Shown: positions 25,201 through 38,279 of the stretch, in pieces
How the letters are laid out: each line of letters starts with the position of its first letter
Position numbering within the stretch: position 1 is the stretch's first letter
DNA from: Cardiocondyla obscurior
Lineage: Eukaryota > Arthropoda > Insecta > Hymenoptera > Formicidae
Assembly: GCF_019399895.1 (NCBI RefSeq)
Contig: NC_091883.1
Location: 2,646,377-2,710,376 of the forward strand
Direction of reading: 5' to 3'
Length of the DNA stretch: 64,000 nt
Notes under the pieces: model-generated
Told to the model about the DNA's origin: nothing
Database searches by the model: none
Seen by the model: the letters and a program-made list of their open reading frames with translations, nothing else
Translations under genes and position numbers: made by a program

Positions 25201-28200
25201 GAAGGGAAGGACGCGAAAGGATCCCGATACCCACGCTGCTTACGCTCGCGTAGTCCTACGTGGGCCGGCTGGACGTTTAAATAACTATATAAATAAAAGG
25301 ATCGATCGGCGAGCGGCGATCTCGCGGCACGCGAAGAGCGCATTGGGAGAAAACGCGGCCGATAGTGGAGCGACTAGCGGCTCGGCCTTATTACCCGCGG
25401 CCGGCGCGCGGATGGGAAAAGCGGTAATCTCATTTTCATGTGAGGTCCGTTCTCCCGCGACGGTTCGCCGCATTCCTGCGCCGTGCCAAGCGGACGATTA
25501 TTCGCGTATGGAAGTCACGCGGCGACGCGGTATGTATGCCGGATCGCACTCTCGTGGATTTCGGATATTCGGAAATCCGCGGTACGGGAGAGGGCCCGCG
25601 GTTACGCCCGGCCGAGAACCGTGAAACGGCGAAATTTCGAGTTCACTCATGCGTAACCTGCATCTCCGGTGCTGATTATCTCTTGTACTTAATTAATTAC
25701 GAAGCGATGCACTTCCTCGATCAAGGTGTAATTTATCGACGTAATGCGCGATACAGAAATATTTATTATTACTGTAATCATTTACGTTATTCTATTTTTT
25801 TTTTTTTTTTTTCATTCCGATATTGTATAAAAATACTTCAAAGCGAACTCCGCAAATGCGTTTTACATTTATTTGAAACGAAAATTAATTTCGAGTTTAT
25901 TATTAAAAGAAAATAATGTTTTTTTTTTTTTAATTTTTTTATTTGAAGGTTTTTTTAACGCGCGGTGTACCGAGGCGTAACATATTCGATTCGTTTAGCC
26001 GCGGTTTAATTAATTAACATTTGTAGAAATCAGCTGAGAAGAGATGCTCGGTAATGGCGTTGCCGTCAAACGCAGATATCGTTGAAAAATTAAAAGAGCC
26101 GCGGCCCGCGTGCCATTGATTCTGAACTTTATTACTAAGTACGGAAGTAGCTGGCAGCCTATTGTGCGTATTTTCGCTCGTGCACACAATGCGTCTCCCC
26201 TTACCCCTTTACCTTCATTTCAGGAAGGAGCTAATAGCACCAGCGGACGGCGTATGCGCGCAAAAAGTCAATTACCACATCGCCATTGTTCGCTTCCCTA
26301 CGCGCTCCAAAATTATCACTGCTAACTCGCGTTATTAATTACCGATTATTTTCGTAAAACCCCTTCGTGCTGCCTCGCGCCGCGCATTATCGAAACGTCG
26401 TCGCATCTCGCGCGGAACGATCCTCGCCCCGACGTATCGCTCTCTTCGAAGATGCTGAGTCGCGATCTCCGTCGAAGAGAATGGTCTTCCGGTTTCTCCA
26501 GGAAATTGCGTGCTCGCAACACGCGGCGCGTTTAAACGCAATCGCGTAAGCTCGCGACGCGACGCCGGGGCGCGCGCGTGTGTCGGAATAGTAACGTTCT
26601 CGTCCTTATACGGCGACGACCGTGACGGGAGCGGTTACATCAACCGCGTTGGCTCCGACCAAGTGACTCACCAGATAGTAATCGATGGGCTTCTCGCGGG
26701 CCTTGCTGTAACCCTTCTGTAGCTCGGTCTGCTTGAGTGCATGGGCGATGTGTAGGGCGCTCGCGTCGAACCTGCCGTACTGATAGCTGCCGTCCCCGGA
26801 ATAATTGTGATTGTACGGCGATGAGGCGCCGGTGCCGCCGTGGATGCCATCGCGCTGGGACGAGTTAGCCGCCGGCGGCGAGCCGTGCCCGTTCAGGTGC
26901 CTGGCATAATTAGGCGAGTCTACATTATCGTAACTGCAACAGAAGCGTGCACACGGGTCTTCAGGGGATTGCGAGGGTTCACCGGGCACGGTGGACCGCG
27001 CGCGGCGGTGGGTCCCCCGCTGCGGGGATCGAGAAGCGATAACGCGTTAACTCTTCCGCATTAGCGGAAATAATGAGATTAGTCTCACGGCGATCTCCCC
27101 TTTCCCTCGGACTTTGAATAAATTACCGCCTCGCTGCTGTGTCGGCAATTTTCGTGCAAACCGTATTAATTATCCTGCAAGTTAATCCGCGATATTGCAC
27201 AGCTCCGTAACTCTGAAGAGAAACAAAAGAAAAAGAAAATAAAAAAAGAGAACTTTACCGAAGATCAACTCTTTCCTTTTCGGATATTGTAGTCGTAGGA
27301 ATGTGGGAAGTAAGAGCCGCGTAAGCCGTAAAAGCCAAGAGCTGCCGCGGGCGACAGGTATTAGTATCGATAATGGAATAAAAGCGAACACTCGGAGGTA
27401 ACGCGGTGTCCTTGATACGTTGCTCGTTACACGGCGACGTTGGCAAAGAATCCGGGTCGACGGATTACGTTAACCCACATATCCGCAACAATCGCCGCAT
27501 CAACCCCCTCTTTCCCCCCCCCGTCCCGCGCGTCTGACCCATAATTCCGGATAACTGCCATAATACGCGTAATAGACGCCAATTACCGCGACGCGAGTCG
27601 CGTCGCAATTAGCGTTGCGGTTAAGCTCAACGGGCTGCGATAAATAAAAGTCTCACCGCAGGCGCGATACTCCGCGCCTCGCGTTTGTGAGAATTTAGTG
27701 TATCGCTTAAATGAATGTGTGCTACACCTTTCCCGCTCGTTCCTGCTGGGTTCATTCACTCGCGCGAGCAGAGCCTCACGCTCTCTTTCTCTCCGTCTTT
27801 CTCTCTTCTCCTTTTCTCTCGGCTTGCCTTTTACCGTACTCGTCCTCTCTTTCGCCGCAATTATCAAGCCGCGGAGGCTCGCAAAAGTTGGGGTATAAGA
27901 AACAGTATCGGGTTCGCCAAACGGTCGGATCGGTAATCATCTACCAGACGAGCCTCGAAGAGGGTCTCTAAGGAGCTTTCTTGAAGAAAGTAGAGTAACG
28001 TAATAATTACCGGGAAATAAATGAGAACAATATTTTACACCGATTTATTTTACGAGTCCGCGATATTAGCGGGCGAATAATAACAAAGTTGCACGTGCGG
28101 TTAACAGAATTTGTAGCGAATGCATTAAAAAGAATTATCCATCCTTCGGATAATTAAATAATAGCGACGCGGCTGAATAAAAACATTTCTTGCGGGTGGG

Positions 28201-29406
28201 AAAATGTGTTAAACGCCAGATAGGAAAATACAAATGAAAAGGTTGAAAGTTGAGCGACGCGAGCTCGAAGAAAGCCATGGGGCACACTCGCAAAAACCTC
28301 TTCGCGTAACGTGTGTATGTAGGCGCGGAGCGTACGACTTTAGCGAGGCAGTGGCCATAAAAAGGCACGCAAAACTCACGCGTGCGTGCGTGACGTCGCA
28401 TGGCGAGATGTTAAGATCGGCGACAGGCCGAACGAGAGTTTGAAATACCAATAACTCCGAGTGGGTCCCGGCGATACGCGGCCGCGATAGCCTTTAACGC
28501 GAATGTGCGTGCGCGTTAACCGTGCGTTTCTAGCAGGAACCAGATTGCAATAACGTGCAATAAACTGATACGGCGATTACGCCGAGTGATACGACGCGGG
28601 GCGTTCCTCGGGGCGATACCGCGATCTTTCGTTTTATCGGAAACTCGCGATCGCGATTTCTTAATAACGCTGACACCCCGAGATCACATGTAATTCTTTC
28701 TGATAGCAAAAGGAAGGTAAACCGTTGAGATAAACTGATTATTCCTGCTTCATCCGATTACAGACGCGACGTAGAATACTTTTTTTTCTTTTTTTTTTTC
28801 TTTTTTTTCTTTTTTTCTTCATTGTTTTGGAAATATTTTTCTTATTATAGAAACGCGGGAAGGATACGTTAATTCTATATTGACACACGCTAGCTTCATA
28901 TTGACTCTGCCGGCTTTACAAACACGTAGAACTTAGGTCTCTCAGAGAGTTTCTCGTGGCAGGATACCAAAGGATTTCAATTTCGTATTTCGCGTTTATG
29001 AAAATTATTGATTTTCTCTCCTCGCCCCTTTTCATCTCGATTTTCCCCTTGATTCCGTCAGACGGTAGCGTCCTTGAAGTGCAAAACTTTCCGGAAGCTA
29101 ATAAAACTTGCGAAGTCACTTCGTACGATCGCTCGGCGCGATTCCTGCGGAAAGAAGCACAAGCGCTCATTAGCATTCAGGTTAAAGACCAAGTGCAACA
29201 TTTGTACACAAAACTGTCGACTGCTCGGACTTCATTCCAGACTTCGTCGGATTAAGGCCAGAGTAGTCTTATTGCGTAACGGAGCGAGGTGACTGGTGCA
29301 GAACAAAAGGCCGTGAGATGACAGAGTCAAAGAGAGCTCAGATATATACGTGACTAATAATTTTCGCGAAAACGTGTTTGCGCGAAGCAATTATTTCACC
29401 CGCTGG

Positions 29407-29438
<32 letters not shown>

Positions 29439-31064
29439 GTCATTGAATTCTCGAAGCGAAAGATAGACCGTTTAAAAGGCGCAAAATGCAAAAGCGTAAA
29501 CGATGCCAGATTTACCTCCGTTAATTATCCTTCCGTTAATTTCTGAGTATTTATCAAGTACACAAACGCGCCTTGTCGCGTCTAAATATCTCCGCCCGAT
29601 AATTTCGCGTAAAGGCACTTTCGTAAAAAGTAATAATTTTCCATTTACTGAATTGCAAAATTCGAAACAAAGGATTACCAAGGCCGTGAAGAAATAGAAA
29701 CGGGGAAGACGGGCGCGAGCGGAGGTGTGCTCGTTGCACCTCCGCGTATTTTCCGCGAAACTCGATTTCGAGACGTCGGGCTATTATTTCCAGCAGCGTT
29801 CGATCTCGATCGACAACAAAGGGAAAGTGGAGAAATTGAACGTAAATTCTACCGAGCGTGCCCTCGGCGTTATCCCTAACGTCGGAGCGTCATTAAAATT
29901 GTGTTTTGCGCTGTGTAAATTTGTGTTTTTTCGCGCAAAAGAAAGCCGGACGAGAAATGACAGGGAGATCCGTAGAAACGTTAAATAAATTGAGAACGGC
30001 GGTCGATATTTTTCCCGTGCGGGATTACTTCTGCTAATCGACGGAATTCAAATACGCAGCACGGGAAGGCACGCGTTGTAAAGTATCGCATTGTTCTTTA
30101 ATATAGGAAATTGGGGTAAAGAATCTAGCTTCGCGCCTATTTACGATTCAAATGAGCTCGGCTGAGAGCGTTACGTATTTAAATCTATGCAACGTTCCAC
30201 TTGGATCACTCGGGAGAATTATTTGCTGAAAGAAACCAGATACGTTCACAAAGGGGCATTTAAAGCGTCATTACGCTGCGATTTGTTATCGCATAGGATA
30301 GTGCCGAAATTACTTCGGATATTTTTTTACTTGGCGGGAATAGCAGTAATTTAATACAGTATAAAATGTAAAAACTAAAATAAAATATATAATTATAATA
30401 AATAGAAATAGATAAAAAAAAAAAATTAATTTTTGTTCGTTACGATAAATTTCTAATTATTCGAGATTAAAATGGGGAAACGCGATAACAGGTTTTAAGA
30501 GGAGACGCCACCTTACGCGTGCAACAAAAATTCAAAACAATCGCGATGCATCGCAATTTTATAAACTTTTAATATTTTATCCTTCGTTCTATCAAACGGG
30601 TGAGGGAGGGGGTGCGATTTACAGCCAATAATAGATCGCTTGTAGATTTCGTGCGTGAGAATTAAAAGTACAGATTATTATTAAAAAATAGAATTAAAAA
30701 AATAAAGACAGATTACTCACCAAGGTGGATAGACGCCGCGCGGCGACGCGCCACCCGCCCTGATCTGCTCGTTAACGTAACCGCTTCTGGGTACGTTAAG
30801 GGCGCTTCTGATACCCACGCTCGACCCATCTAGAGTCCCGGGGCCAGGTTTCGGCACGTGGCTGCTGCAGTACACCTCCTTGTCGTTGATCGTGTGCTGG
30901 TTGTTGTAGTAGGTCTTCAAGGTAAGCTTCGTGCCGCAGATCGCGCACTTGAAGCAGCCCGCGTGGAAAAACGTAAAGTCTTTCAGCGGCCCCACTCTGT
31001 CGACCTGGTAAACGGTCTGGGCGCATCTCAGGCACGTGCTCTCGTAGAAGTTCGGCCGATACAT
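18596..31064 (-). CDS. Hil: Hillarin (LIM and transglutaminase-like domain protein)
   Basis: The model has eleven exons, read on the minus strand: 31,064-30,721; 26,933-26,672; 22,468-22,352; 22,204-22,032; 21,582-21,339; 21,107-20,881; 20,559-20,338; 20,239-20,090; 19,671-19,482; 19,295-19,038; 18,907-18,596. Phases agree at every junction and give 832 residues, about the family length. Residues 11-69 form one LIM domain (C11, C14, H34, C37, C40, C43, C66, H69). Residues about 203-299 are highly charged, probably coiled coil. A Pro-rich linker follows near 330-350. Residues about 381-580 are the KY-type transglutaminase-like core, and the C-terminal part to 832 is the family's all-beta region. 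The start MYRPNFYEST fits the family. Hillarin and its nematode relative LTD-1 are cytoskeletal; fly Hillarin is linked to septins and cytokinesis (family knowledge). The core lacks the usual Cys-His-Asp triad: by motif these positions are T444, S488 and Q502. It therefore probably acts as a scaffold or pseudoenzyme. Confidence 0.93.
22255..22289. repeat. (TA)n microsatellite in a Hillarin intron
   Basis: About 35 bp of alternating T and A lie in the short intron between the exons at 22,032-22,204 and 22,352-22,468. It is likely polymorphic in length. Confidence 0.9.
22469..26671. other. large Hillarin intron with a CpG-rich island
   Basis: No Hillarin exon is needed here, since the flanking exons join in phase 0. 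The interval 24,800-25,640 is CpG-rich and holds a 160-codon and a 158-codon overlapping plus-strand frame without recognisable motifs. I treat these as chance. A TATA-like promoter on the plus strand is listed separately. T-rich tracts lie at 25,796-25,812 and 25,919-25,931. Confidence 0.5.
24825..24855 (+). promoter_or_regulatory. possible TATA-box promoter antisense to Hillarin
   Basis: TATAAAT at 24,825-24,831 is followed about 25 nt later by an initiator-like CACAGTCAC at about 24,847-24,855, at the upstream edge of the CpG-rich island. The spacing is right for a TATA/Inr core promoter. No coding sequence follows: the first ATG of the downstream sequence hits a stop after two codons. If real, it would drive a non-coding antisense or intronic transcript. 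Confidence 0.25.
26934..30720. other. first Hillarin intron
   Basis: This intron of about 3.8 kb separates the LIM exon from the second coding exon. It contains T-rich tracts at 28,780-28,820 and an A26 run at about 29,408-29,433. No exon with matching phase was seen inside it. The two flanking exons join directly, split 2+1 within a codon that becomes Cys. Confidence 0.6.
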
Positions 31065-34000
31065 GATGCCCGTATCGACGGACCGCCGAACTCGGTATCA
31101 AAATCCTTCCCGGCTGCTCGCTGCGATCACCGCTCGCTGCAGTCTCGTACGGCGCAGTGTTTCGCTCTCGATGCGTGCGACCTTGTAAATTAAAGGCCTC
31201 GATCAGGGAATAGAGAAATTACCTCTCACCGTCGGGATAAATATAAGACGACGCCGGCGAGACAAATAACTGGACATTATAGAGATCGGCGCAAGATTCA
31301 CGTAGCATAACCGTACGTTTCTAATTTCTCTTTGATATTTCTTTCGAAGAGAGCGCCGCGTCGATCTTCTCTCGACCCTTATTCTTATAAATTAGGTACG
31401 CGAATTAAATTTAGGAAAAAAGAAAAAAAAGAGTTACAAAGTGATAATTAATTTTGACGAAACCAGGGGTAATTAGAAAACGGAAGAATCGTTATTTAGT
31501 TCGATACCTTTGTACACCTTCGAAATTACCTAAGTCATGCCTGTGGTATGCGTTTAATAATCTCTTTTCGCACAACCGGATATGAACGTGCGAGATGCCG
31601 AAGGTGGGAATCAAACGCACGTACAGGAATTATACGCAATAATTAGTTTGCAACTGTTAATTACGCCGGGAGTCTTCTCAGCGTTCGCAGCACGCGAACG
31701 TGGTTCGTTTTACGCTCCAATTCGACAATGTAGCAAGTTTTCTTCTCTCGGCAAGCCCGAATCGCGGCACCGTTATCGCGTGCAACGTGGGAGCTTTATC
31801 GTGGAATTTCTAATTCTATCGGCGCATCCTTTGCATCGGATGCATTGCCGAGCCACGTCCTTGATATACGCTCCGCGGAAGGGTTCTGAAAGATAATATC
31901 CGTCGTTAGATCCGAGGCCTAAGGTACGCTGGGCGAGCCCGAACCTCGTTCGCCGACACTTTCCTGCGAAATTTTGCAACGAATCATTGCCAATACCTCA
32001 CGAAGTGGGCGACTATACACGGAGGCAATTGCAACACGTTTAATGACAGCGATATGCCTATGGTACAACGTCGGCGAGAGTTTCCCACGTATCGTTCGGC
32101 CGGGTAGAATTTAATCAAATTTCTATCGCGAGTTTTCTATATCAATAAATAACTGCGAGACCCGCTCGGCGCATCATCTCGGTTATTTCTCTCTCGTATT
32201 CCCGATAATTATACATTATTAAATACTTTTACACATGCGCAAATGTGTAAAGCATGGGCCAAATGAGTAAAAGCTGATGTATTTTATATGGTCTTTGCTT
32301 GAGGAAAAAAAAAACGTCATTAATATATAAATTAATTTTTTTTTCTTTTTTTTTTTTTTTTTTTTTTTCCAATTCATTTATTTTAAAATAGGTTTGCAGT
32401 TGTCGATTATCCGCGAAAACAAGCTCGGGTGGAACATAGTAGTGTAGCTACCTAAATTGACTGAACGCACTACTTCTTGCATCTATCTGACCGCAATGCT
32501 TTCTAAATTCTTATAATGCCGCCATTATCACAACTACTAGCGATCAAATAAGCATCATTTAGAACTGATATTTCACTAAATCATTTCTCGACTTTCTCTC
32601 GCCGGTAAATAATATTCTGAGCAAACATTTAGATAATCGACGATCGAGTTACTTCGGTCCCATATATTTTAACGTTAATGTGTCTTTGTACGTTCATTTA
32701 ATCGGCTATCAGGAGCTGAAGTTGACTTTGCGGAAACGCGTCGTGGAACAGTCACGGCAAATTCTTTGTACATATGGTTAGAACAATGGCGCTTGCGTCA
32801 TATTATTAGCAACGCATTCGTGAAACGCGACACGTGCCTAATCTACGGGCTCACCTTCTTTCTCACGGAACAGCGAATTGAGCTTTTCACAGCCAATAGA
32901 CGAGGTCGTCGTCCTCAGTTTTTTTATTCTTTTTTTTTTCTTTTTTTCTTTTTTTTTTTTTTTTTTTATTTTTTTTTTTTTTTATTAATTTTACTTTCAC
33001 AGTTGTAACTTCTAACGTATCCGTGATTAAATTCGACGCGTGCGGTACACGCAGTCGCGATTTCGACGCGGTGACGTACCAATGGAATTTATCGGAAAGT
33101 TCCTCTTTCCGAAGAGCGAGCACGAGGTGCATGCCTCCATATCGGGAGAAAGCATTTTGTACGTACATCGCCGCACGTATCACGGCCCTCGCATCGCGAG
33201 AGTATGAGCTAATTCTTTGTAAATGAGGCCACGGTGTGTACGACCTGCTCTCGCCGCTGTGGGATAGTTCATTGACTCTCGACTAAATCCCGAAGTACAC
33301 CGCGAAATCCGTAAAAGAGGAAAAAAGAGAAAAGAAATTTTTTTCTTACAATTACAACGGGCTATTAATTAATTTAATTTAATCGAGGACGCGGAGGACG
33401 TTTCTTCCTCCGCTATTATTAACGAAAATGCCATTAAGCGAATGATATAAAACGTACGACAGTACATCTAAGATTTATAAATAATATCGCAAAATCTATA
33501 AGTACTAATGTACATTCTGCTGACGTAAGAACGGCGCCTGTACACTCGGAATTATTAGCGAATGCGTCCTTTGCATATCGAATTCTCATTTTGCCGGATA
33601 CTTGACGCGATCGTTATCATGTAGGTACATAGCTGAAATTATATCGGCCGAAGTTTATCGGCGAGCTAACGCTTATGCTCGCCGCCGCCGCGTTGTACAT
33701 AATCAAGCCAGTCTTCGCCGATAACTGCACCGGCGATGGAACTAATAACGCGTAATATTGATTATGACGCAACTGTGCCCCCGAGAGCGTCTCGCGTCGA
33801 GTTATCCGCGATACCTGCGGCCGCCACGCGCGCACAGGTGCGCGAGTCCTGTTATCCGCCGATAGAATATGATAAATCGACTGTAGCAATCTTTTTACCC
33901 TTCCTGCTCTCGCCCCGTCCCGCGCGGTGCCTTGACATGTCCCGGCAACGAGCTACGATTCAATCGGAATAAATTTTCTGCGATGCAACGCCACGCGATT

Positions 34001-37000
34001 TAATTTCCGCGTCTACGCCAAGGCTGAGCGCGCACGCCTCTCGCTCTTGTAACGGAAATCTTTAACGCGTCTCATTAAGCCGCGCATTTCGCTCCGCGCT
34101 CGGTGCGCGCCGACGAAGTGCGGAAATCATAAAATTCCTATAAATTTCGCCGTCGCGGGCGACTTTTACGCGCGCCGGCCGCGCAGGCACGGAGGGTACG
34201 AAGTCGAGTTCGACGACGCGCGGCGCGCCGCCGATTAGGCGTTTATGCGAATGGACTACTAAGGGGACCGCGTTCGATCTCGAAAGAATCGCCGGAAACC
34301 AGCTTCGAACGAAATTATCCTACGATCAATTCCGAGATCTTTAACGCGTATTCCGTTTACTCTCGGCTCTGGCTCCGTCCCTGCGATCAAACGGCAGTCG
34401 GCGCTTTGCGTTCGCCGAGAACAGCGAGACACTCTCCGAGGAATGCGACCGAGGCGAGTACGATTATGGCGAGTTGCATAACTCTGGAACGAGGAACGGA
34501 GCCCCGGCGTCGATGCGTTGATCGCGTAATGGCGCGTTGCCCCTTTTATAAATTATGCGGTCTTCCGGCGATCCGTCGAGAGGAGAGAGCAAATGCGTCA
34601 TCTATCGCGGCGCGCTCCGTTATAAAAAGCGGGATGGTGTAATCCCCAGCACCTACGCGTGCCCACGCGACTTGCGATCCGCGAGAGGTATCCGCCGACG
34701 ATAAAAATCCCGGCGCTCGGCCCTCGACGAGGCCCCGGATGGTTCCGAGGGAATCGGCGACCGGGGGACGAGACCGAGAGCGGCTTCTCGGTCGAAGTAG
34801 GGAAGAAAGCGAGAAGCGGATCGGAACTACGGCGCGGCGTAAAAATTATTTATGGCATTCCGCGCGTCGTTTATCGCGCGATAATGTCCATTCGAATGCC
34901 CGCGTGTCCCCATTCTGGCCCACCTTCTTCTAGGTATTTATGCGCGCCCGGCTGCGAGCCGCACGCACGGGCCTCTGTGCCACGCACGCCGCGATACACG
35001 AGAAACTTTATTATGAGGTAAATCGCGGGGAATGCGGCCGCAACTCTCGATTCGGATGTGCGCGCACGTTGTTCCACGAAAGCAACGAAATAACGAAATG
35101 CGCCGCGCGAACGGGAGAAGAAATTCGTTTAATTCTGCAGCCGAAAGATTTACGTCGATTTCTTAAGCGAGAAATTTTGTAATAAAAAGAAAAAAAGAAA
35201 AGGAAAGGGGGGAAAAAAAAAATTGTGCGTATACTTGCAAACGTTTAAGAAACAAGTTTTGATTTGCCGGGGAGTTATCTGATAATGATAACTCGCAACG
35301 CAAATAAATGCGACGATAGAGATATTCATTAGTCCACGTGTTCTAATTTTGTTTTCATAGTCTCCCGCGAGCCGACCGGTGAGACCAGTCATTGGTGCCA
35401 TTGAATTAAATTATCCAAAGGATCATTATTAAAAGAAAATCAACAAGGCGAGCGTGCCACCGCGAAAGGATACAGAATTGATGCGACAGACGACTACTCG
35501 CGAATCATTCAGCCAGTTCACAAATAATCCTCCTCGCAATTCTACACGGTGTAAATTTTTAATACATATATTTTTTTACATGATTCATCGAAAACCACGG
35601 AATCGTAAAGTAGGTAATATCGTTCCGGGAAAAATAGAGCGGGTCCGGTACCTTTTTTTATTTTTTTCTTTCTGGGAAAGAATTAAAATACATCAACTAC
35701 TTATCCTCGAGCGGTGGATACATACGTCCTCATAATCCTCGCTTCAGCGTCGTCCACGAGCGGTCTCGATGACTTCCGTGACCGCCAGGCATGTCTCCTT
35801 TTTCCTCCAAACGCCTCGGCTCGGTCCGATCCTCGGGTATCGCCCTGGGTGCGACCGCTACGCGGCCAGGCGGAAGATCGGAGATAGCGACGAGTCCTCG
35901 TACACTGCGTAAAGACCCGCGCGCGCGGTATCACTCGCGGTCCCCTTTGGCCCACCGATTATTTCTGTGCCGCGCATCGAAATCACCAGGCAAAACACGC
36001 CTCGCTTCCGCGCTGGGTAACGCTTCGTGCGCGCGCGTTCTCGACGCGGGCGAGGTGAAAACGGCGAAGAGGAGCCAGTCGTGCGGGGGTCCACCTGTTG
36101 ACCAGCGATCGGCCGTCGGCGGAGTGTTTCTGACCCGCGGTACCCAGGTTCCCGCTATCGCCGGACACGCCTAGCACTCTCCGGCTACACCGCCGCGGCG
36201 GAGTATTATCCTACCGACGGAATTACACGCGCGACCGTCCACTTTCGACCTTCCAGCGCGGCCCGCACGTACGTCTCGGGTGACACGGTTTCGGCTGTTC
36301 GCCACCTGGAATGAGGTCTCGGCACTAAGCGAAGACGGCCCCGCGACTGGTATCGGACCTGAATATTGCCCACCTGCCTCCGTCGACGTTCCAAGAAGGT
36401 CTGAGGTGAGAGGAACAGCCATTTTGAGGCACCAGACGATGAATCGACTCAGGTGGCGCTTTTACGTGGAGAACCGGCCCGCGTCCTACCTGCGTTCTAC
36501 CTGCGTAACGGTCACTCTACCGTGCGCGCTCACCTGGCGAGGACCCCGGGATCACCGTCTGTGACGGCGTATCGCGAGACCCGATTCGGTATTCCGGGAC
36601 AAAATTCCTTCTCTCTTTCTCCCGCGAAAGTTAGGATAAAGATTATTATATTTATATCCCCGCCGCGGTGAATCCACGATCGGGAGGGCCACATAATCCG
36701 CCTCAAGATTTTATTAATCGTATTCTCCACAGAAATTCCGGAAGATTTAACGCCTCATGAGGCTTATCATAATTTCTAATCACGCCGGCTATTACAAAAG
36801 CGACTGCGGCGATAAAGTAATCTTCTAATTATAGATAGAAATACGCTCGCGGGAAAAGAAAAAGAAAAAGGAAAAAAAAATAGAAGTAAAGTACGTCGTA
36901 GTTCCATGCAAATGGTATTATATTCCCTATAACTGTATAATTTATTCGCTGCGCGCCAGCGTTATCTCATAATTATGCTGCAACTGCCTATATAATAACT

Positions 37001-37952
37001 TAATGTACTGACTTAGCATGACGATCCGACAGATGCTGTAATAAATATACGACTACAAGGATCGGTTATTTATTATATGTATATAAATATATTTAGTATA
37101 TTCAATGAGGCAGCTAGACGTGATCGAACGGAGCTCGCTTACCGGCATCAGACTTCGCGGATCGCGTAATTTTTTTTAAAAGGTCAGAGCCGATCGTATC
37201 GCAGGGTTTAAAAATGTTTCTCGGATCACTCGCTTCCTGGGAATCGCCATTTCTAGGCAGAAAGTACGAGATCGGCCGCGCATGAAAGCGCGGTGTGTGC
37301 TCGCCTACACACGTGAACGCGTGAATGTCGCAAATACGTGGGAAGCGACCTGCTCAGGAAGGGAAAAAAAAGAGAGAGAAAGATGGAATGATGCAACGTA
37401 GAGGCAACGACAGATTACACCCTGCCCGACCGTTACCACAAGTTTATACACTCTGTTATACTCTATTTAGTTCTAACGTTTCACTGAGCTCGTTTCCGCC
37501 ACGCAAGGCTGGAGGATAATAAGCGGTACGAAGCAAGCGGCGTCAATTAAGACTCGCGTCGGCTTACCGGAGTCAACGGCGGTTGCATAATGTCCTTTTT
37601 ATTGGTATGCGATAAGCAAATAATATACTTTCCGCGGGAACGATGATGCTCTCACGTTAAATGCGAACGCTTCACGGTGACAGTAGGGCGCGCCAACAAA
37701 TTTGCCGTGTAAATTTTACGGATTCGAGGATATGTCAACCGCGACGAAGTCAAGACCAACGGTCGCATCGGCATTCCGTTAACATATTCTTTCCGATTTA
37801 CATAATTGCAGATTTCTTTCGCGGCGTACGTCGGCGTTTCCTTATTCCGTTCTCTCCGGGAAAGTCCTGTCGTTTCCGAGAGCCCCGAAGGCTTTTAGTC
37901 ATTTTGCTTAAATAGCCACCTGTTTGCGGAGACCTAGAGACAAAAGTGGCTA
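31065..37952. other. spacer between divergent Hillarin and LUBEL, no gene seen
   Basis: This spacer of about 6.9 kb must hold the Hillarin promoter and 5' UTR near its left end, and probably LUBEL 5' elements near its right end. Long T tracts occur at about 32,335-32,369 and 32,918-32,983. The interval 33,900-36,650 is CpG-rich, with open frames on both strands but no motifs I recognise. The bias of CpG-rich DNA against stop codons explains these frames. Confidence 0.5.
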
Positions 37953-38279
37953 TTGTTTCCGCACGAAAACCAGACATGGCTGCAGCTCGCGGCTGCGGGT
38001 TCTAAAGCGAGAGTAGTTCGAACGTCTCTGAGGCTACGCGGCGCGCGGCGGGATCGTGATATATTTACGCGGCCGAGGAGAACCCGCGGTAGGAACGGAT
38101 GGCAGCGGTCCAGCAGACGCGGCGTTACGGAAATAGATTTTCGGCGGCAATGCAACGGCCGCCCGCGGACGAGCTTTGCGGCATCCGAGCCAACATCGAA
38201 GACAGGGTCCAGTATCGCGCGGACCAGTTCCCTAGAAAAACCGGAAGAGTCAACCCCCGGCGAGGTGTCCCACATGAAC
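37953..38279 (+). other. candidate upstream (5') exon of LUBEL
   Basis: LUBEL's earliest clear coding exon (40,489-40,578) is open right through its acceptor in phase 0, so an exon must lie upstream. One candidate ends at 38,279, where AACGTGAGT gives a good donor, and is open in the matching phase across this interval, ending in an acidic/Ser/Pro-rich segment (EKPEESTPGEVSHMN). The only in-frame ATG is at 38,274, two codons before the donor. Either that is the start, or an exon further upstream supplies it, or this is 5' UTR. Confidence 0.3.

Noticed and set aside
25142..25916. Two overlapping plus-strand frames of 160 and 158 codons
   Set aside because: They lie in a CpG-rich island where stops are rare, overlap each other and a minus-strand frame, carry no family motif, and have Arg/Pro/Ala-biased composition typical of chance frames.
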